NCBI RefSeq assembly: GCF_014218705.1
Contig: NZ_JABBJF010000005.1
Location: forward strand, 1-64,000
Direction: 5' to 3'
Length of the DNA: 64,000 nucleotides
Source: Kluyvera sichuanensis
GTDB taxonomy: Bacteria > Pseudomonadota > Gammaproteobacteria > Enterobacterales > Enterobacteriaceae
In this document: positions 30,636 through 39,567 of the stretch, piece by piece
How the letters are laid out: the number at the start of each line of letters is the position of its first letter
Numbering within the stretch: position 1 is the first letter of the stretch
Position numbers and translations under genes: made by a program
Notes under the pieces: generated by a model
Told to the model about the DNA's origin: nothing
The model's input: only the letters and a program-made list of their open reading frames with translations
Database searches by the model: none

Positions 30636-31319
30636 TTGCTCATAGGAAGAGAGTTTCTCGCCGTTAATTGCACCATTTTCTTTTGGCTACTCGCCCTGAT
30701 AGCCTGGTATTTCAACGCCCCCTCTCTGGCGTGTTTATCCGGCGTGTGTGCCCTCTCCTCTTTCGTCATCCACATCAAACTTAATCAGGCCAATCACATG
30801 TTTAAAAAGAATAAATCCATTGACGTTTCCCCTGCCACCGCACCGGCTTCACTCCCTGTCGAGGAAAAAGAGTCCGTCAGCGCCAAAAAGCAGGATGCAA
30901 CAGTCATCGCCAGCAACGTGTGCTTTGAGGGCAATATTGCCTCAAACGGGCACGTCTATATTTACGGTTCGCTGAAAGGTAACATCGAGGCTGAAGAGGG
31001 GCTGATAAAAATCATTCACGGCGGCCTGGTCGAGGGCAACATCACCTGCCGCGAGCTGATTATCGATGGTAACGTGGTGGGGCAATGTCACAGCCAGTCG
31101 CTGGAAATCGCCGAAAACGGTCATGTGGTTGGTACCCTTGCCTACCATCAACTGGCCATAAAGAAAGGCGGGAAATTCTCTGGACAGGCAGAGGTTCTGC
31201 CCGCAGAAACAGGGAAAAACAATGTGGTCGGTTTTGCCCATGAGCCCACGATCTCCGACACTGCGTCCGCCAATACGACCAAACCCACAGAAAAAAATGA
31301 CAAAAAAAAGCCAGCTTAA
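30636..31319 (+). CDS. Bactofilin-like polymer-forming protein with N-terminal membrane segments
   Basis: The 227-residue frame has two hydrophobic segments (about residues 12-26 and 28-47), a charged linker, then a bactofilin (DUF583) beta-helix at roughly 89-185 with the typical repeats GNIASNGHVYIYGSLKGNIE and GNVVGQCHSQ, and a lysine-rich disordered tail. Bactofilins polymerise without nucleotides into membrane-associated scaffolds. The start is a TTG with a CGGAG site upstream; an ATG at Met55 (MFKKNKSIDV, position 30798) would give a soluble 173-residue bactofilin, and the sequence alone cannot settle which is used. The last codons overlap the ryhB terminator on the other strand. E. coli K-12 lacks it here. 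Confidence 0.85.
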   Translation: MLIGREFLAVNCTIFFWLLALIAWYFNAPSLACLSGVCALSSFVIHIKLNQANHMFKKNKSIDVSPATAPASLPVEEKESVSAKKQDATVIASNVCFEGNIASNGHVYIYGSLKGNIEAEEGLIKIIHGGLVEGNITCRELIIDGNVVGQCHSQSLEIAENGHVVGTLAYHQLAIKKGGKFSGQAEVLPAETGKNNVVGFAHEPTISDTASANTTKPTEKNDKKKPA

Positions 31320-31395
31320 AGCTGGCTAAAGTAATACTGGAAGCAATGTGAGCAATGTCGTGCTTTCAGGTTCTCCGCAAGGACGCCCTGAATGC
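31302..31395 (-). ncRNA. ryhB: RyhB, Fur-regulated iron-sparing small RNA
   Basis: The reverse strand contains GCGGAGAACCTGAAAGCACG and ACATTGCTCACATTGCTTCC, the conserved core of RyhB that pairs with sodB, sdh and other mRNAs with Hfq. It ends in a GCCAGC-TTTAA-GCTGGC stem and a T-run. The 5' end is placed by alignment from memory with E. coli RyhB (GCnnTCAGG). A Fur box overlaps the promoter. The yhhX-ryhB-yhhY synteny is conserved, with a bactofilin-like gene inserted. Confidence 0.95.
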
Positions 31396-31400
31396 AGGAC

Positions 31401-31419
31401 AATAATAATCATTCTCATT
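31401..31419. promoter_or_regulatory. Fur box over the ryhB promoter
   Basis: AATAATAATCATTCTCATT matches the 19-bp Fur consensus GATAATGATAATCATTATC at most positions and lies across the expected -10/-35 region of ryhB. Fe(II)-Fur would repress RyhB when iron is plentiful. Confidence 0.85.
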
Positions 31420-31517
31420 CGCACTTGTCCAACATTTTTTGCAAAAAAAGCCAATTGACGCACATTTCAAAATCAATGATGTTAAAAGGGACTTTTAACC
31501 CACCAAGGATATGAAGA

Positions 31518-32009
31518 ATGAGTGACATAGTGATCCGCCACGCTGAACCTGAAGATTACGACGCAATCCGTCAGATCCACGCCCAGCCGGAGGTGTATCA
31601 CAACACGCTACAGGTCCCTCATCCTTCCAGCCATATGTGGCAAGAGCGGCTAGCCGACCAGCCCGGTATCAAACAGCTCGTCGCCTGCATCGGTGAACAG
31701 GTGGTTGGGCACCTCTGCATCGCCGTTGCCCAGCGCCCTCGCCGCAGCCACGTCGCCGATTTCGGTATCTGCGTCGACGCCCGCTGGCAGAACCGCGGCG
31801 TCGCCAGCGCGCTGATGCGTACCATGATTGATATGTGCGACAACTGGCTGCGCGTCGACCGTATTGAGCTGACGGTGTTTGTCGATAACGCACCGGCGGT
31901 CGCGGTTTACCAGAAGCACGGGTTTGAGATTGAAGGTACGGGGCGGAAATATGGGCTGCGTAACGGGGAGTATGTGGATGCGTATTTTATGGCGCGGGTG
32001 AAGGGGTAA
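31518..32009 (+). CDS. yhhY: GNAT-family amino acid N-acetyltransferase YhhY
   Basis: The 163-residue protein is a single GNAT domain with the acetyl-CoA loop region RWQNRGVASALMRTMIDMCD and the C-terminal NAPAVAVYQKHGFEIEGTGR. E. coli YhhY acetylates some amino acids and derivatives in vitro. AAGGATATGAAG supplies the ribosome-binding site before the ATG. Confidence 0.92.
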   Translation: MSDIVIRHAEPEDYDAIRQIHAQPEVYHNTLQVPHPSSHMWQERLADQPGIKQLVACIGEQVVGHLCIAVAQRPRRSHVADFGICVDARWQNRGVASALMRTMIDMCDNWLRVDRIELTVFVDNAPAVAVYQKHGFEIEGTGRKYGLRNGEYVDAYFMARVKG

Positions 32010-32127
32010 TCCCTCACCCTAACCCTCTCCCAGAGGGTTAGGGGACCGTATGGTGCGGCTTATAAATCAGTAATCTACCCTGCCTTTCTCCCTCTCCCTT
32101 CCAGGGAGAGGGTCGGGCTGAGGGTAA
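32010..32127. repeat. CCCTCACCCTAACCCTCTCC-type long palindrome
   Basis: CCCTCACCCTAACCCTCTCC is followed by a local GAGGGTTAGGGG arm; about 45 bp later CCCTCTCCCTTCCAGGGAGA and CGGGCTGAGGGT form the far half. The ends pair with each other and each half also folds alone. A second member of this family lies between ugpB and ugpA. Confidence 0.75.
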
Positions 32128-32128
32128 A

Positions 32129-33880
32129 CTAGTACCCCGCCGTCAAATCATCAGGCGAACGCGGATCCGACGCCCCATACAGCGTTCCGTCCGGGTCCAC
32201 CATAATACTCTGCGTGCTGCCCATCGCCTCTTTCACCGCCACCTTCTGCCCCTTCGCTTCCAGCAGCTTCAGCGTATCCGGGCTAAACCCTTTCTCAACC
32301 CGCAGTTCGTCCGGCAGCCACTGATGGTGGAAGCGCGGCGCGTTAGTGGCTTCGGCCACGTTCATGCCGAAGTCGATGGAATTTACCACCATCTGCAGCA
32401 CCGTGGTGATAATCCGGCTACCGCCAGGGCTACCGGTCACCAGCCACGTTTTCCCGTCTTTTACCACAATGGTTGGCGACATTGACGACAGCGGGCGTTT
32501 CTTCGGCCCAACCGCGTTGGCATCACCGCCCACCAGCCCGTAAACGTTCGGCACACCGGGTTTGGCGGAGAAGTCATCCATCTCGTTATTCATCAGAATG
32601 CCGGTATTGCCCGCCACGATGCCGGTACCAAAAGTGGTGTTGAGGGTGTAGGTCACCGCCACCGCGTTACCGTCTTTATCCACCACTGAGAAGTGGGTGG
32701 TCTGGTTGCTTTCGTACGGTGCCAGTTTACCCGGTTTAATCTGGCTGGACGGCTTGGCCTTATTGATATCAATCTGCTCAGCAATCGATTTGGCGTAGGC
32801 TTTGTTAGTCAGCGCCTGCCACGGCACCTTCACGAAGTCCGGGTCGCCGAGGTATTCAGAACGGTCGGCGTAGGCGTGCTTTTCCGCCTCTGCCATCAGT
32901 TGCATTGCGTCGGCGCTGCCGAAGCCGTATTTATGCAGGTCGAAGTTTTCGAGGATGTTGAGGATCTGCACGATGTGGATCCCGCCGGAGGACGGCGGCG
33001 GCATCGAGAAGACTTCGTAGCCGCGGTATTCACCGCTTATCGGCGTACGCTCAACGGCTTTGTAGTTTGCCAGATCCGTTTTGCTCATCAGGCCACCGTT
33101 TTTATGCATCTCTTCGGCAATCTGGTCGGCAATCGCCCCTTTGTAGAAGGCATCCGGTCCGTTTTCAGCAATCAGTTCCAGGCTTTTTGCCAGATTCGCC
33201 TGCACCAGTTTATCGCCCTTTTTCAGCGGCTCGCCGTCTTTCCAGAAAATGGCCTTACTGTTGGCATGATTCGGCAGCACTTCACTGCCGTAGGTTTTAA
33301 GATCGTCAGCCAGCGCATCGTTGACCACAAACCCCTCTTTGGCGAGCTTAATCGCCGGGTGAATCACTTTGTTGAGCGGCATCGTGCCGTACTTCTCCAG
33401 CGCCAGCGAGAAGCCTGCCACCGTGCCCGGCGTGCCGGAGGCCAGGTGCGAGGTCAGCGACTTTTTACTGTCCGGGTTACCCTGGTCGTCGAGGAACATA
33501 TCGCGAGTCGCCTGCTCCGGGGCCATTTCACGGAAATCAATCGCCGTGGTTTTCCCATCTTTGGTCCGCAGCATCATAAACCCGCCGCCACCGATATTCC
33601 CTGCCTGCGGGTGCGTCACCGCCAGCGCGTAGCCCACGGCCACCGCCGCATCCACGGCATTGCCGCCCTGGCGCAGAATCTCAACGCCCACGCGCGTGGC
33701 GGTAGCATCAACGGAAGCCACCATGCCATGCTGGGCACGTACGGGATGGAAAACATCCTCCTCAACGCCGTAAGAAACCGGCGGCGGTGGAGGTGCAGAA
33801 ATCGCGCTAAAACAGCTTCCTGACAGCAGAGCAGCAAGGGCTACCCGGCGTAAAAACGTCGGTATTATTATCATCATCAT
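32129..33880 (-). CDS. ggt: Periplasmic gamma-glutamyltranspeptidase
   Basis: Ggt cleaves the gamma-glutamyl bond of glutathione in the periplasm. The 583-residue precursor has a signal peptide ending near residue 29 (FSAISA/PPPPP). It processes itself between Gln393 and Thr394 to give large and small subunits; Thr394 in SNQTTHFSVVDKDG is the nucleophile, equivalent to Thr391 in E. coli. The GSPGGSRIITTVLQ oxyanion region is present. Three in-frame ATGs in a row follow the GGAGA site, so the exact first residue is uncertain by two positions. Confidence 0.97.
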   Translation of the reverse strand: MMMIIIPTFLRRVALAALLSGSCFSAISAPPPPPVSYGVEEDVFHPVRAQHGMVASVDATATRVGVEILRQGGNAVDAAVAVGYALAVTHPQAGNIGGGGFMMLRTKDGKTTAIDFREMAPEQATRDMFLDDQGNPDSKKSLTSHLASGTPGTVAGFSLALEKYGTMPLNKVIHPAIKLAKEGFVVNDALADDLKTYGSEVLPNHANSKAIFWKDGEPLKKGDKLVQANLAKSLELIAENGPDAFYKGAIADQIAEEMHKNGGLMSKTDLANYKAVERTPISGEYRGYEVFSMPPPSSGGIHIVQILNILENFDLHKYGFGSADAMQLMAEAEKHAYADRSEYLGDPDFVKVPWQALTNKAYAKSIAEQIDINKAKPSSQIKPGKLAPYESNQTTHFSVVDKDGNAVAVTYTLNTTFGTGIVAGNTGILMNNEMDDFSAKPGVPNVYGLVGGDANAVGPKKRPLSSMSPTIVVKDGKTWLVTGSPGGSRIITTVLQMVVNSIDFGMNVAEATNAPRFHHQWLPDELRVEKGFSPDTLKLLEAKGQKVAVKEAMGSTQSIMVDPDGTLYGASDPRSPDDLTAGY

Positions 33881-33993
33881 TCTCCAGAGCGTACGGTGAG
33901 GTCCTCACTAAGCCTGGTTCATAATGCTGAAATAATCCTCGTTACGATGGGAAAGGAGTAAACTTAAGGGATCCCCTACACGGAGGAAAGACG

Positions 33994-34311
33994 ATGAAAC
34001 GATTACTGATTCTGGCGGCACTGCTGCCGTTCACTGCGCTGGCCGCGCCGCTGAACGTCGATAACAACCCGAATAAGCCGGGCTATGAGATTCCAAGCCA
34101 GCAGCGGATGCAGACCCGCATGCTCAATCAACAGCAGCAGCAATCCAGCATGCTGAACCAGCAGCGCAAGGTACAGACGCAGCAGCAACAGCAGCATCTG
34201 CAAAACCAGCTGAACACTAACCAACAACGCGTGCAGCAGGCGCAGCCGGGCATGCTAAATCAGCAGCAGCCGCTGCCCAATAGCAACGGCGGCATGCTGA
34301 AGCAGTATTAA
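33994..34311 (+). CDS. yhhA: Glutamine-rich periplasmic protein YhhA (DUF2756)
   Basis: The 105-residue product starts with a signal peptide ([20 protein letters not shown]) and has a mature part built almost wholly of Gln, Asn, Met and Leu. The motif MLNQQ recurs three times and a variant MLKQY ends the chain. The function is unknown. CGGAGGA precedes the ATG. It is convergent with ugpQ and the two coding regions overlap by 4 bp at their stops. Confidence 0.88.
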   Translation: MKRLLILAALLPFTALAAPLNVDNNPNKPGYEIPSQQRMQTRMLNQQQQQSSMLNQQRKVQTQQQQQHLQNQLNTNQQRVQQAQPGMLNQQQPLPNSNGGMLKQY

Positions 34312-35048
34312 GGCTGGAAGTCAGGCCCGATGATATCAATCGCGTCGGTACAGATGCAGTCGACACCCCAGCGCAGCAGCTCGGCGGCGCGCTGGGGGTT
34401 ATTCACGGTATAGACCAGAATCCGCAGCCCCGCTTCACGCAGCGCATCGACCCGCGCTTCATCCAGCAGACGATGGTTAAGATGAATGGAGACGCAGCCC
34501 AGACGCGTCGTCAGCTCACGCCAGTCGTCACGCCACTCATCCAGCAGTAAACCCCGCGGCAGTTCCGGCGCAGCAAGCTGGGCGGCTTCCAGCGCATCAA
34601 TTTCAAATGACGACAGCAGCGGTGGGGTCATGTCAGCCCACAGTTCACGCGCGGCCAGCGCCACCACTTTCCCGGTCAACGGCCCGCTGCCGGTGGTCGG
34701 TTTAATTTCGATATTCGCCATCATGCCGTGCTGACGGCAGCGTTCCGCTACCTGCGACAGCAGTGGCAGCGGCTCGTCTTTAAAGCTGCTGTTAAACCAG
34801 CTTCCGGCATCCACGCGCAGCAGGTCCTGCCAGCTCAGTTCACCCGCGATGCCCCAGCCGTTGCTGGTGCGTTCGAGGTTGTCGTCATGCAGCAGGAAAA
34901 TCTGCCCGTCTTTCGACAGCTTGGCGTCAAACTCAATCATGGTATGCCCATAGCGAGCGCCAACGTCGATCGCCGCCAGGGTGTTTTCCGGCGCTAACTT
35001 ACCGCCGCCACGGTGGGCGACGATGTGGGGATAAGGCCAATTGCTCAT
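34308..35048 (-). CDS. ugpQ: Cytoplasmic glycerophosphodiester phosphodiesterase
   Basis: UgpQ hydrolyses glycerophosphodiesters to glycerol-3-phosphate as they are imported by the Ugp system. The 246-residue GDPD protein has [16 protein letters not shown] with the catalytic histidine, [19 protein letters not shown], and IEIKP. There is no signal peptide, as expected for the cytoplasmic form. Its ATG overlaps the ugpC stop by four bases. Confidence 0.96.
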   Translation of the reverse strand: MSNWPYPHIVAHRGGGKLAPENTLAAIDVGARYGHTMIEFDAKLSKDGQIFLLHDDNLERTSNGWGIAGELSWQDLLRVDAGSWFNSSFKDEPLPLLSQVAERCRQHGMMANIEIKPTTGSGPLTGKVVALAARELWADMTPPLLSSFEIDALEAAQLAAPELPRGLLLDEWRDDWRELTTRLGCVSIHLNHRLLDEARVDALREAGLRILVYTVNNPQRAAELLRWGVDCICTDAIDIIGPDFQP

Positions 35049-36115
35049 ACGCGTAATCCTGTCTCACCTTCAAAGAGGTGCAGATGATCGTCCGGCAGAT
35101 GCAGCCACAGCGTGGTGCCCGCGTGCGGACGTTGCTGGTGCGGTAAGCGCACCACCATTTTCTGCTCACCAAAGCGGCCGTGGGCCAGGTTATCGGCGCC
35201 GAGAATTTCCAGCGTATCCATCACCAATGGCACGCCGCCTTCGGCCTGCGAGCTTAGCGCAATATGTTCCGGACGGATACCCAGCGTCATGCGGCGACCG
35301 GCATATTCGCGCTGAGAGGCTGGCAGCGGCAGCTGCATACCGTTTTCCAGCACGAAGCGCGAGCCGGACTCATCAATCTGACCGTCCAGCAGGTTCATTG
35401 CCGGGCTGCCGATAAAGCTCGCCACAAAGCGGCTGGCCGGTTTCTCATACACTTCCACCGGCGTGCCAATCTGCTCGGCAATGCCTTTGTTCATCACCAT
35501 CACCCGCTGGGCGAGGGTCATCGCTTCCACCTGATCGTGGGTCACGTACAGCGAGGTGGTTTTCAGACGACGGTGCAGTTGCTGCAATTCAAGACGCATC
35601 TGCACGCGCAGCTTAGCGTCGAGGTTGGAGAGCGGTTCGTCGAACAAGAACACCGCCGGGTCACGCACGATAGCGCGCCCCATCGCCACGCGCTGGCGCT
35701 GGCCGCCGGAGAGCTCGCGCGGGCGGCGCTTCAGCAGGCCGTCCAGCTCAAGAATACGCGCCGCTTCCTGCACTTTTTCGGCAATGTGCACTTTGCCCAT
35801 GCCGCGAATTTTCAGCCCCCAGGCCATGTTCTCTTCCACGCTCATGTGTGGGTAGAGCGCATAGTTCTGGAATACCATGGCGATGCCGCGATCCTTCGGC
35901 TCCATTTCGGTCACGCGCTTGCGGTCAATCCAGATGTCACCGCTGGTTACGCGCTCAAGCCCCGCCACCATACGCAGCAGTGTCGATTTCCCACAGCCCG
36001 ACGGGCCGACCATCACAATAAATTCCCCGTCTGCCACGTCCAGCGTCAGCGGTTGAATGACCTGGGTTTTACCGTCCCAGCTTTTAGTTACTGCCTGTAG
36101 TTTTAAACCAGCCAT
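35045..36115 (-). CDS. ugpC: sn-Glycerol-3-phosphate ABC transporter ATPase
   Basis: UgpC energises uptake of glycerol-3-phosphate. The 356-residue protein has Walker [10 protein letters not shown] at about residues 37-45, the [14 protein letters not shown] signature, Walker [16 protein letters not shown], and the C-terminal TOBE regulatory domain of the MalK class. It starts 2 bp after the ugpE stop. Confidence 0.97.
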   Translation of the reverse strand: MAGLKLQAVTKSWDGKTQVIQPLTLDVADGEFIVMVGPSGCGKSTLLRMVAGLERVTSGDIWIDRKRVTEMEPKDRGIAMVFQNYALYPHMSVEENMAWGLKIRGMGKVHIAEKVQEAARILELDGLLKRRPRELSGGQRQRVAMGRAIVRDPAVFLFDEPLSNLDAKLRVQMRLELQQLHRRLKTTSLYVTHDQVEAMTLAQRVMVMNKGIAEQIGTPVEVYEKPASRFVASFIGSPAMNLLDGQIDESGSRFVLENGMQLPLPASQREYAGRRMTLGIRPEHIALSSQAEGGVPLVMDTLEILGADNLAHGRFGEQKMVVRLPHQQRPHAGTTLWLHLPDDHLHLFEGETGLRV

Positions 36116-36117
36116 TT

Positions 36118-36963
36118 TTATTTCTCACTATCGACCAGGCCGCGTACAAAGGCACGCTGCATGGCTAAAACGATAACAACGGGGGGAATAAGGGTGAGCA
36201 GCATCGCCGCCATCACCTGGTTCCACTGCGTGGTGCCTTCACCGGTAGCGATCATCCCTTTGATGCCCGCCACGGCGGTGCCGAGGTTCACGTCGGTAAT
36301 AATCAGCAGCGGCCAGAGATACTGGTTCCAGCCGTAGATAAAGGTGATGACGAACAGCGCCGCAAGGTTGGTTTTCGACAGTGGCAGCACGATATCGCGG
36401 AAAAAGCGCATCGGCGAAGCGCCGTCGATACGCGCCGCTTCAATCAGCTCGTCCGGCAGGGTCATAAAGAACTGTCGAAACAAGAAGGTGGCGGTTGCCG
36501 ACGCCATTAACGGCAGCGTCAGGCCCGCGTAGCTGTCGAGCATCTTCAGGTTGGCAATGACCTCAACCGTCGGGAAGATACGCACTTCCACCGGCAGCAT
36601 CAGGGTGATAAAGATCATCCAGAAGAACAGGTTACGCAGCGGAAAGCGGAACCAGACGATGGCGAATGCCGAGAGCATCGACACCGCGATTTTGCCGACG
36701 GTAATGGCGAAGGCCATGATGAAGCTGTTGAGCATCATCAGCCAGAACGGTGCGCTATTCACGCCCACGCCGTTGACCCAAATCGCCTTCATATTCTCGA
36801 ACAGATGGCCGCCGGGGATCAGCGTCATCGGCGTTTCAAACACTGCTTTGTTGTCCAGCGTCGCCGCCGTAAAAGCGACGTACAGCGGAAACAGGATCAC
36901 GATAATCCCGAGGATCAGCATGGTGTGGCTGAATATCGTCAGCCCGCGACGGTTCTCAATCAT
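36118..36963 (-). CDS. ugpE: sn-Glycerol-3-phosphate ABC transporter permease
   Basis: The 281-residue inner-membrane protein has six predicted helices and the ABC permease EAA loop [20 protein letters not shown]. It pairs with UgpA. Its ATG overlaps the ugpA stop by four bases. Confidence 0.97.
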   Translation of the reverse strand: MIENRRGLTIFSHTMLILGIIVILFPLYVAFTAATLDNKAVFETPMTLIPGGHLFENMKAIWVNGVGVNSAPFWLMMLNSFIMAFAITVGKIAVSMLSAFAIVWFRFPLRNLFFWMIFITLMLPVEVRIFPTVEVIANLKMLDSYAGLTLPLMASATATFLFRQFFMTLPDELIEAARIDGASPMRFFRDIVLPLSKTNLAALFVITFIYGWNQYLWPLLIITDVNLGTAVAGIKGMIATGEGTTQWNQVMAAMLLTLIPPVVIVLAMQRAFVRGLVDSEK

Positions 36964-37847
36964 TGGTAGCGCACCTTACTTTCCACGTAACGGAACTGCA
37001 CCACGGTCAGGATGATGACGAGGAACATCAGCACCACCGACTGCGCCGCAGAGGCCGAGAGATCCAGCCCGGCAAATCCTTCACGGTAAATCTTATAAAT
37101 CAGCGTGGTGGTGGCCTGTACCGGGCCGCCCGCCGTCGCGGCGTCGATCACCGGGAAGGTGTCGAAGAAGGCGTACACCAGGTTCACCACCAGCAGGAAG
37201 AAGCTCACCGGCGCGATCAACGGCAGCGCCAGCTTGAAGAAGCGGCGAATCGGGCCCGCGCCGTCGATGGCCGCAGCCTCGACCAGCGAGCGCGGAATAG
37301 ATTGCAGCGCGGCGAAGAAGAACAGGAAGTTGTAGCTTATCTGCTTCCAGACCGAGGCGAAGACCACCAGGAACATGGCCTGACCGCTGTTCTGCGCGTG
37401 GTTCCAGTCATAACCGAACGCACCGAGGAAGTGGGTAATCAGCCCGCGTCCGGGGTTAAACAGGAAGATCCACAGTACGGCGGCCACGGCAGGTGCGACG
37501 GCATAAGGCAGCAGCATCAGCGTCTGGTATAGACGGCTGCCGCGCACCACGTAGTCCACCAGGGCGGCGAAGAACAGCGAGACCAGCAGGCCGCTTATCG
37601 TCACCAGGCCGCTGAACTTGATAGTCGTCCAGAAGGAGTCGAGGTAGTAGCTGTCGTGGAACAGCGTGACGAAGTTATCCAGACCAACGAACTGGCTGGA
37701 GAGACCAAACGGGTCAACGCTTTGCAGTGAGTACCACAGCGCTTCACCGGCGGGCCAGATAAAGAAGATAACGGTGATAATCAGCTGCGGCGCGACCAAT
37801 GCATAGGGCAGCCAGCGGGATTTAAACACCGGACGAGATGATGACAT
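36960..37847 (-). CDS. ugpA: sn-Glycerol-3-phosphate ABC transporter permease
   Basis: The 295-residue inner-membrane protein has the permease EAA loop [20 protein letters not shown] and close similarity to E. coli UgpA. It follows ugpB after a 118-bp spacer filled by a palindromic repeat, which may lower expression of the membrane components relative to the binding protein. Confidence 0.97.
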   Translation of the reverse strand: MSSSRPVFKSRWLPYALVAPQLIITVIFFIWPAGEALWYSLQSVDPFGLSSQFVGLDNFVTLFHDSYYLDSFWTTIKFSGLVTISGLLVSLFFAALVDYVVRGSRLYQTLMLLPYAVAPAVAAVLWIFLFNPGRGLITHFLGAFGYDWNHAQNSGQAMFLVVFASVWKQISYNFLFFFAALQSIPRSLVEAAAIDGAGPIRRFFKLALPLIAPVSFFLLVVNLVYAFFDTFPVIDAATAGGPVQATTTLIYKIYREGFAGLDLSASAAQSVVLMFLVIILTVVQFRYVESKVRYQ

Positions 37848-37868
37848 AGTTAAACTCTGAGTTGATTT

Positions 37869-37954
37869 CCCCTCACCCCGGCCCTCTCCCCAAAGGGGCG
37901 AGGGAGAAAGGCGGGTCTCCTCTCCCCTATGGGTAGAGGGTTAGGGTGAGGGGG
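37869..37954. repeat. CCCTCACCC-type palindrome inside the ugp operon
   Basis: CCCCTCACCCCGGCCCTCTC pairs with GAGGGTTAGGGTGAGGGG about 45 bp further on, with inner stems CTCTCCCC/AGGGGCGAGG. It occupies nearly the whole ugpB-ugpA spacer and belongs to the same family as the repeat after yhhY. Confidence 0.78.
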
Positions 37955-37965
37955 TTAGTCAATGA

Positions 37966-39282
37966 TTAAGACTTGGTCGATTGCTCGAAGCGACGCAGCA
38001 GCTGATTCCCGCGCGCTACCGCAGAGTCCAGCGCCTGCTGAGGCGTTTTCTTACCGGTCCAGACGCTTTCCAGTTCTTCATCCACGATGGTACGAATCTG
38101 CGGCATGTTGCCCAGACGCAGCCCTTTGGTGAACGGCAACGGTGGCTTGTTCAGCATCTGACGCGTGGCGATGTCGGCACCTGGGTTCTTGTCATAGAAG
38201 CCCTGCTGACGAGTCAGGTCGTACGCGGCGGTAGTGATTGGCAGGTAGCCGGTTTTCTGGTGCCATTCGGCAGCAATTTCAGGCTTCGCCAGGAACTCGA
38301 GGAATTTCGCGACCCCGGTGTAGGTCTCTTTGTCTTTGCCCTGCATCACCCACAGGCTCGCCCCGCCGATGATGGCGTTCTGCGGCGCGCCCTTCACGTC
38401 AGCATCGTAAGGCATCATGCCCACGCCGTAGTTGAATTTGGCGTACTGACGAATGTCCGCCAGCGAGCCGGAAGAGGCGGTGGTAATGGCGCAGTCACCG
38501 TTGTAGAACTTCTCGGTAGACTCATCTTTACGGCCGAAGTAGCTGAAATCACCCTTCTTGTTCAGTTCTTCCAGCAGCGCGATGTGTTTCACCTGCTCTG
38601 GCTTGTTGAACTCCAGTACCGCATCGGTACCGTCGAAGCCGTTATTTTTGGTCGCAACCGGCAGGCCGTGCCAGGCGCTGAAGTTTTCAATCTGGATCCA
38701 GCCCTGCCAGCCGCTGGCGTAGCCGCACTTCATACCGGCCGCTTTCAGCTTCGCGGTATAGGCTGCCAGATCCTGCCAGGTTTTCGGCGGCTGGTTCGGG
38801 TCTAAACCGGCTTTCTTGAAGGCGTCTTTGTTGTAGTACAGCACCGGAGTGGAGCTGTTAAACGGCTGGGACAGCAGGTGCCCGGTTTTGGAGTCGGTGT
38901 AGTAACCGGAAACCGTCGGCACAAACTGAGATTCATCGAACTTGATACCGGCATCGTCAAACACCTGATACACCGGCTTAATCGCTTTTGACGCCATCAT
39001 GGTGGCGGTGCCGACTTCATACACCTGCAAAATTGCCGGGGCGTTACCGGTACGGAACGCGGCGATACCTGCGCTCAGGCTCTGCTCATAGTTGCCTTTG
39101 TACACCGGCTGAATTTTGTAATCCGGGTTGGCGGCGTTGAAGCGCTGCGCCAGAGAGTCAACCTCTTTACCCAGCTCACCTTCCATTGAATGCCAGAACG
39201 GAATAGTAGTTACCGCCATAGCCTGACCTGCGAATGCCAGACTCATTGCCAATCCTAAAGCTGTATGTCGTAACGATATCAT
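37966..39282 (-). CDS. ugpB: Periplasmic sn-glycerol-3-phosphate-binding protein
   Basis: UgpB captures glycerol-3-phosphate and glycerophosphodiesters in the periplasm for UgpAEC. The 438-residue precursor has a 23-residue signal peptide ([17 protein letters not shown]). It is the first gene of ugpBAECQ, and the PhoB-box region upstream matches its known control by phosphate starvation. Confidence 0.97.
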   Translation of the reverse strand: MISLRHTALGLAMSLAFAGQAMAVTTIPFWHSMEGELGKEVDSLAQRFNAANPDYKIQPVYKGNYEQSLSAGIAAFRTGNAPAILQVYEVGTATMMASKAIKPVYQVFDDAGIKFDESQFVPTVSGYYTDSKTGHLLSQPFNSSTPVLYYNKDAFKKAGLDPNQPPKTWQDLAAYTAKLKAAGMKCGYASGWQGWIQIENFSAWHGLPVATKNNGFDGTDAVLEFNKPEQVKHIALLEELNKKGDFSYFGRKDESTEKFYNGDCAITTASSGSLADIRQYAKFNYGVGMMPYDADVKGAPQNAIIGGASLWVMQGKDKETYTGVAKFLEFLAKPEIAAEWHQKTGYLPITTAAYDLTRQQGFYDKNPGADIATRQMLNKPPLPFTKGLRLGNMPQIRTIVDEELESVWTGKKTPQQALDSAVARGNQLLRRFEQSTKS

Positions 39283-39344
39283 CGGTTATCTCTCTTTTTG
39301 TGCCGGGATGCGCGATATCACGCGTTTTATGTTCGCGGGGGTAA

Positions 39345-39366
39345 CATGACATGCTCGAATGACAGA
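39345..39366 (-). promoter_or_regulatory. PhoB box region of the ugp promoter
   Basis: The ugp strand reads CTGTCATTCGAGCATGTCAT, close to PhoB half-sites (CTGTCAT) and to the sequence remembered from the E. coli ugpB promoter. The two best TGTCAT units are 13 bp apart rather than the ideal 11, which hints at overlapping weaker half-sites. Confidence 0.65.
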
Positions 39367-39479
39367 AAAATAACTTTTTTATTACAAAAAAAAGATAGTA
39401 AGGCGACAAAGGGATGGCAAGGCGGTGACGGTTCTAAGAAGGGAAAGTGGGAGCTATGACACGTATAGGGAAAGTGCCG

Positions 39480-39554
39480 TTCCCGGGGTCGGTGCAAGCA
39501 CCTCGCCCGGGATACGGGTTACCGGATGGCGATGCTGGCGCATCTTATCCGGCG
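39480..39554. repeat. REP-like palindromes after livF
   Basis: GTTCCCGGGGTCGGTGCAAG and CCTCGCCCGGGATACGGG form one unit; GCCGGATAAGATGCGCC in reverse, facing ACCGGATGGCGATG, forms a second, more E. coli-like REP unit. It lies between the livF stop and the ugp promoter. Confidence 0.6.
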
Positions 39555-39567
39555 TTATTGCGACGAA

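Noticed and set aside
32693-33823. A 376-codon open frame opposite ggt
   Set aside because: It is the mirror of the ggt coding sequence, with no recognisable domain.
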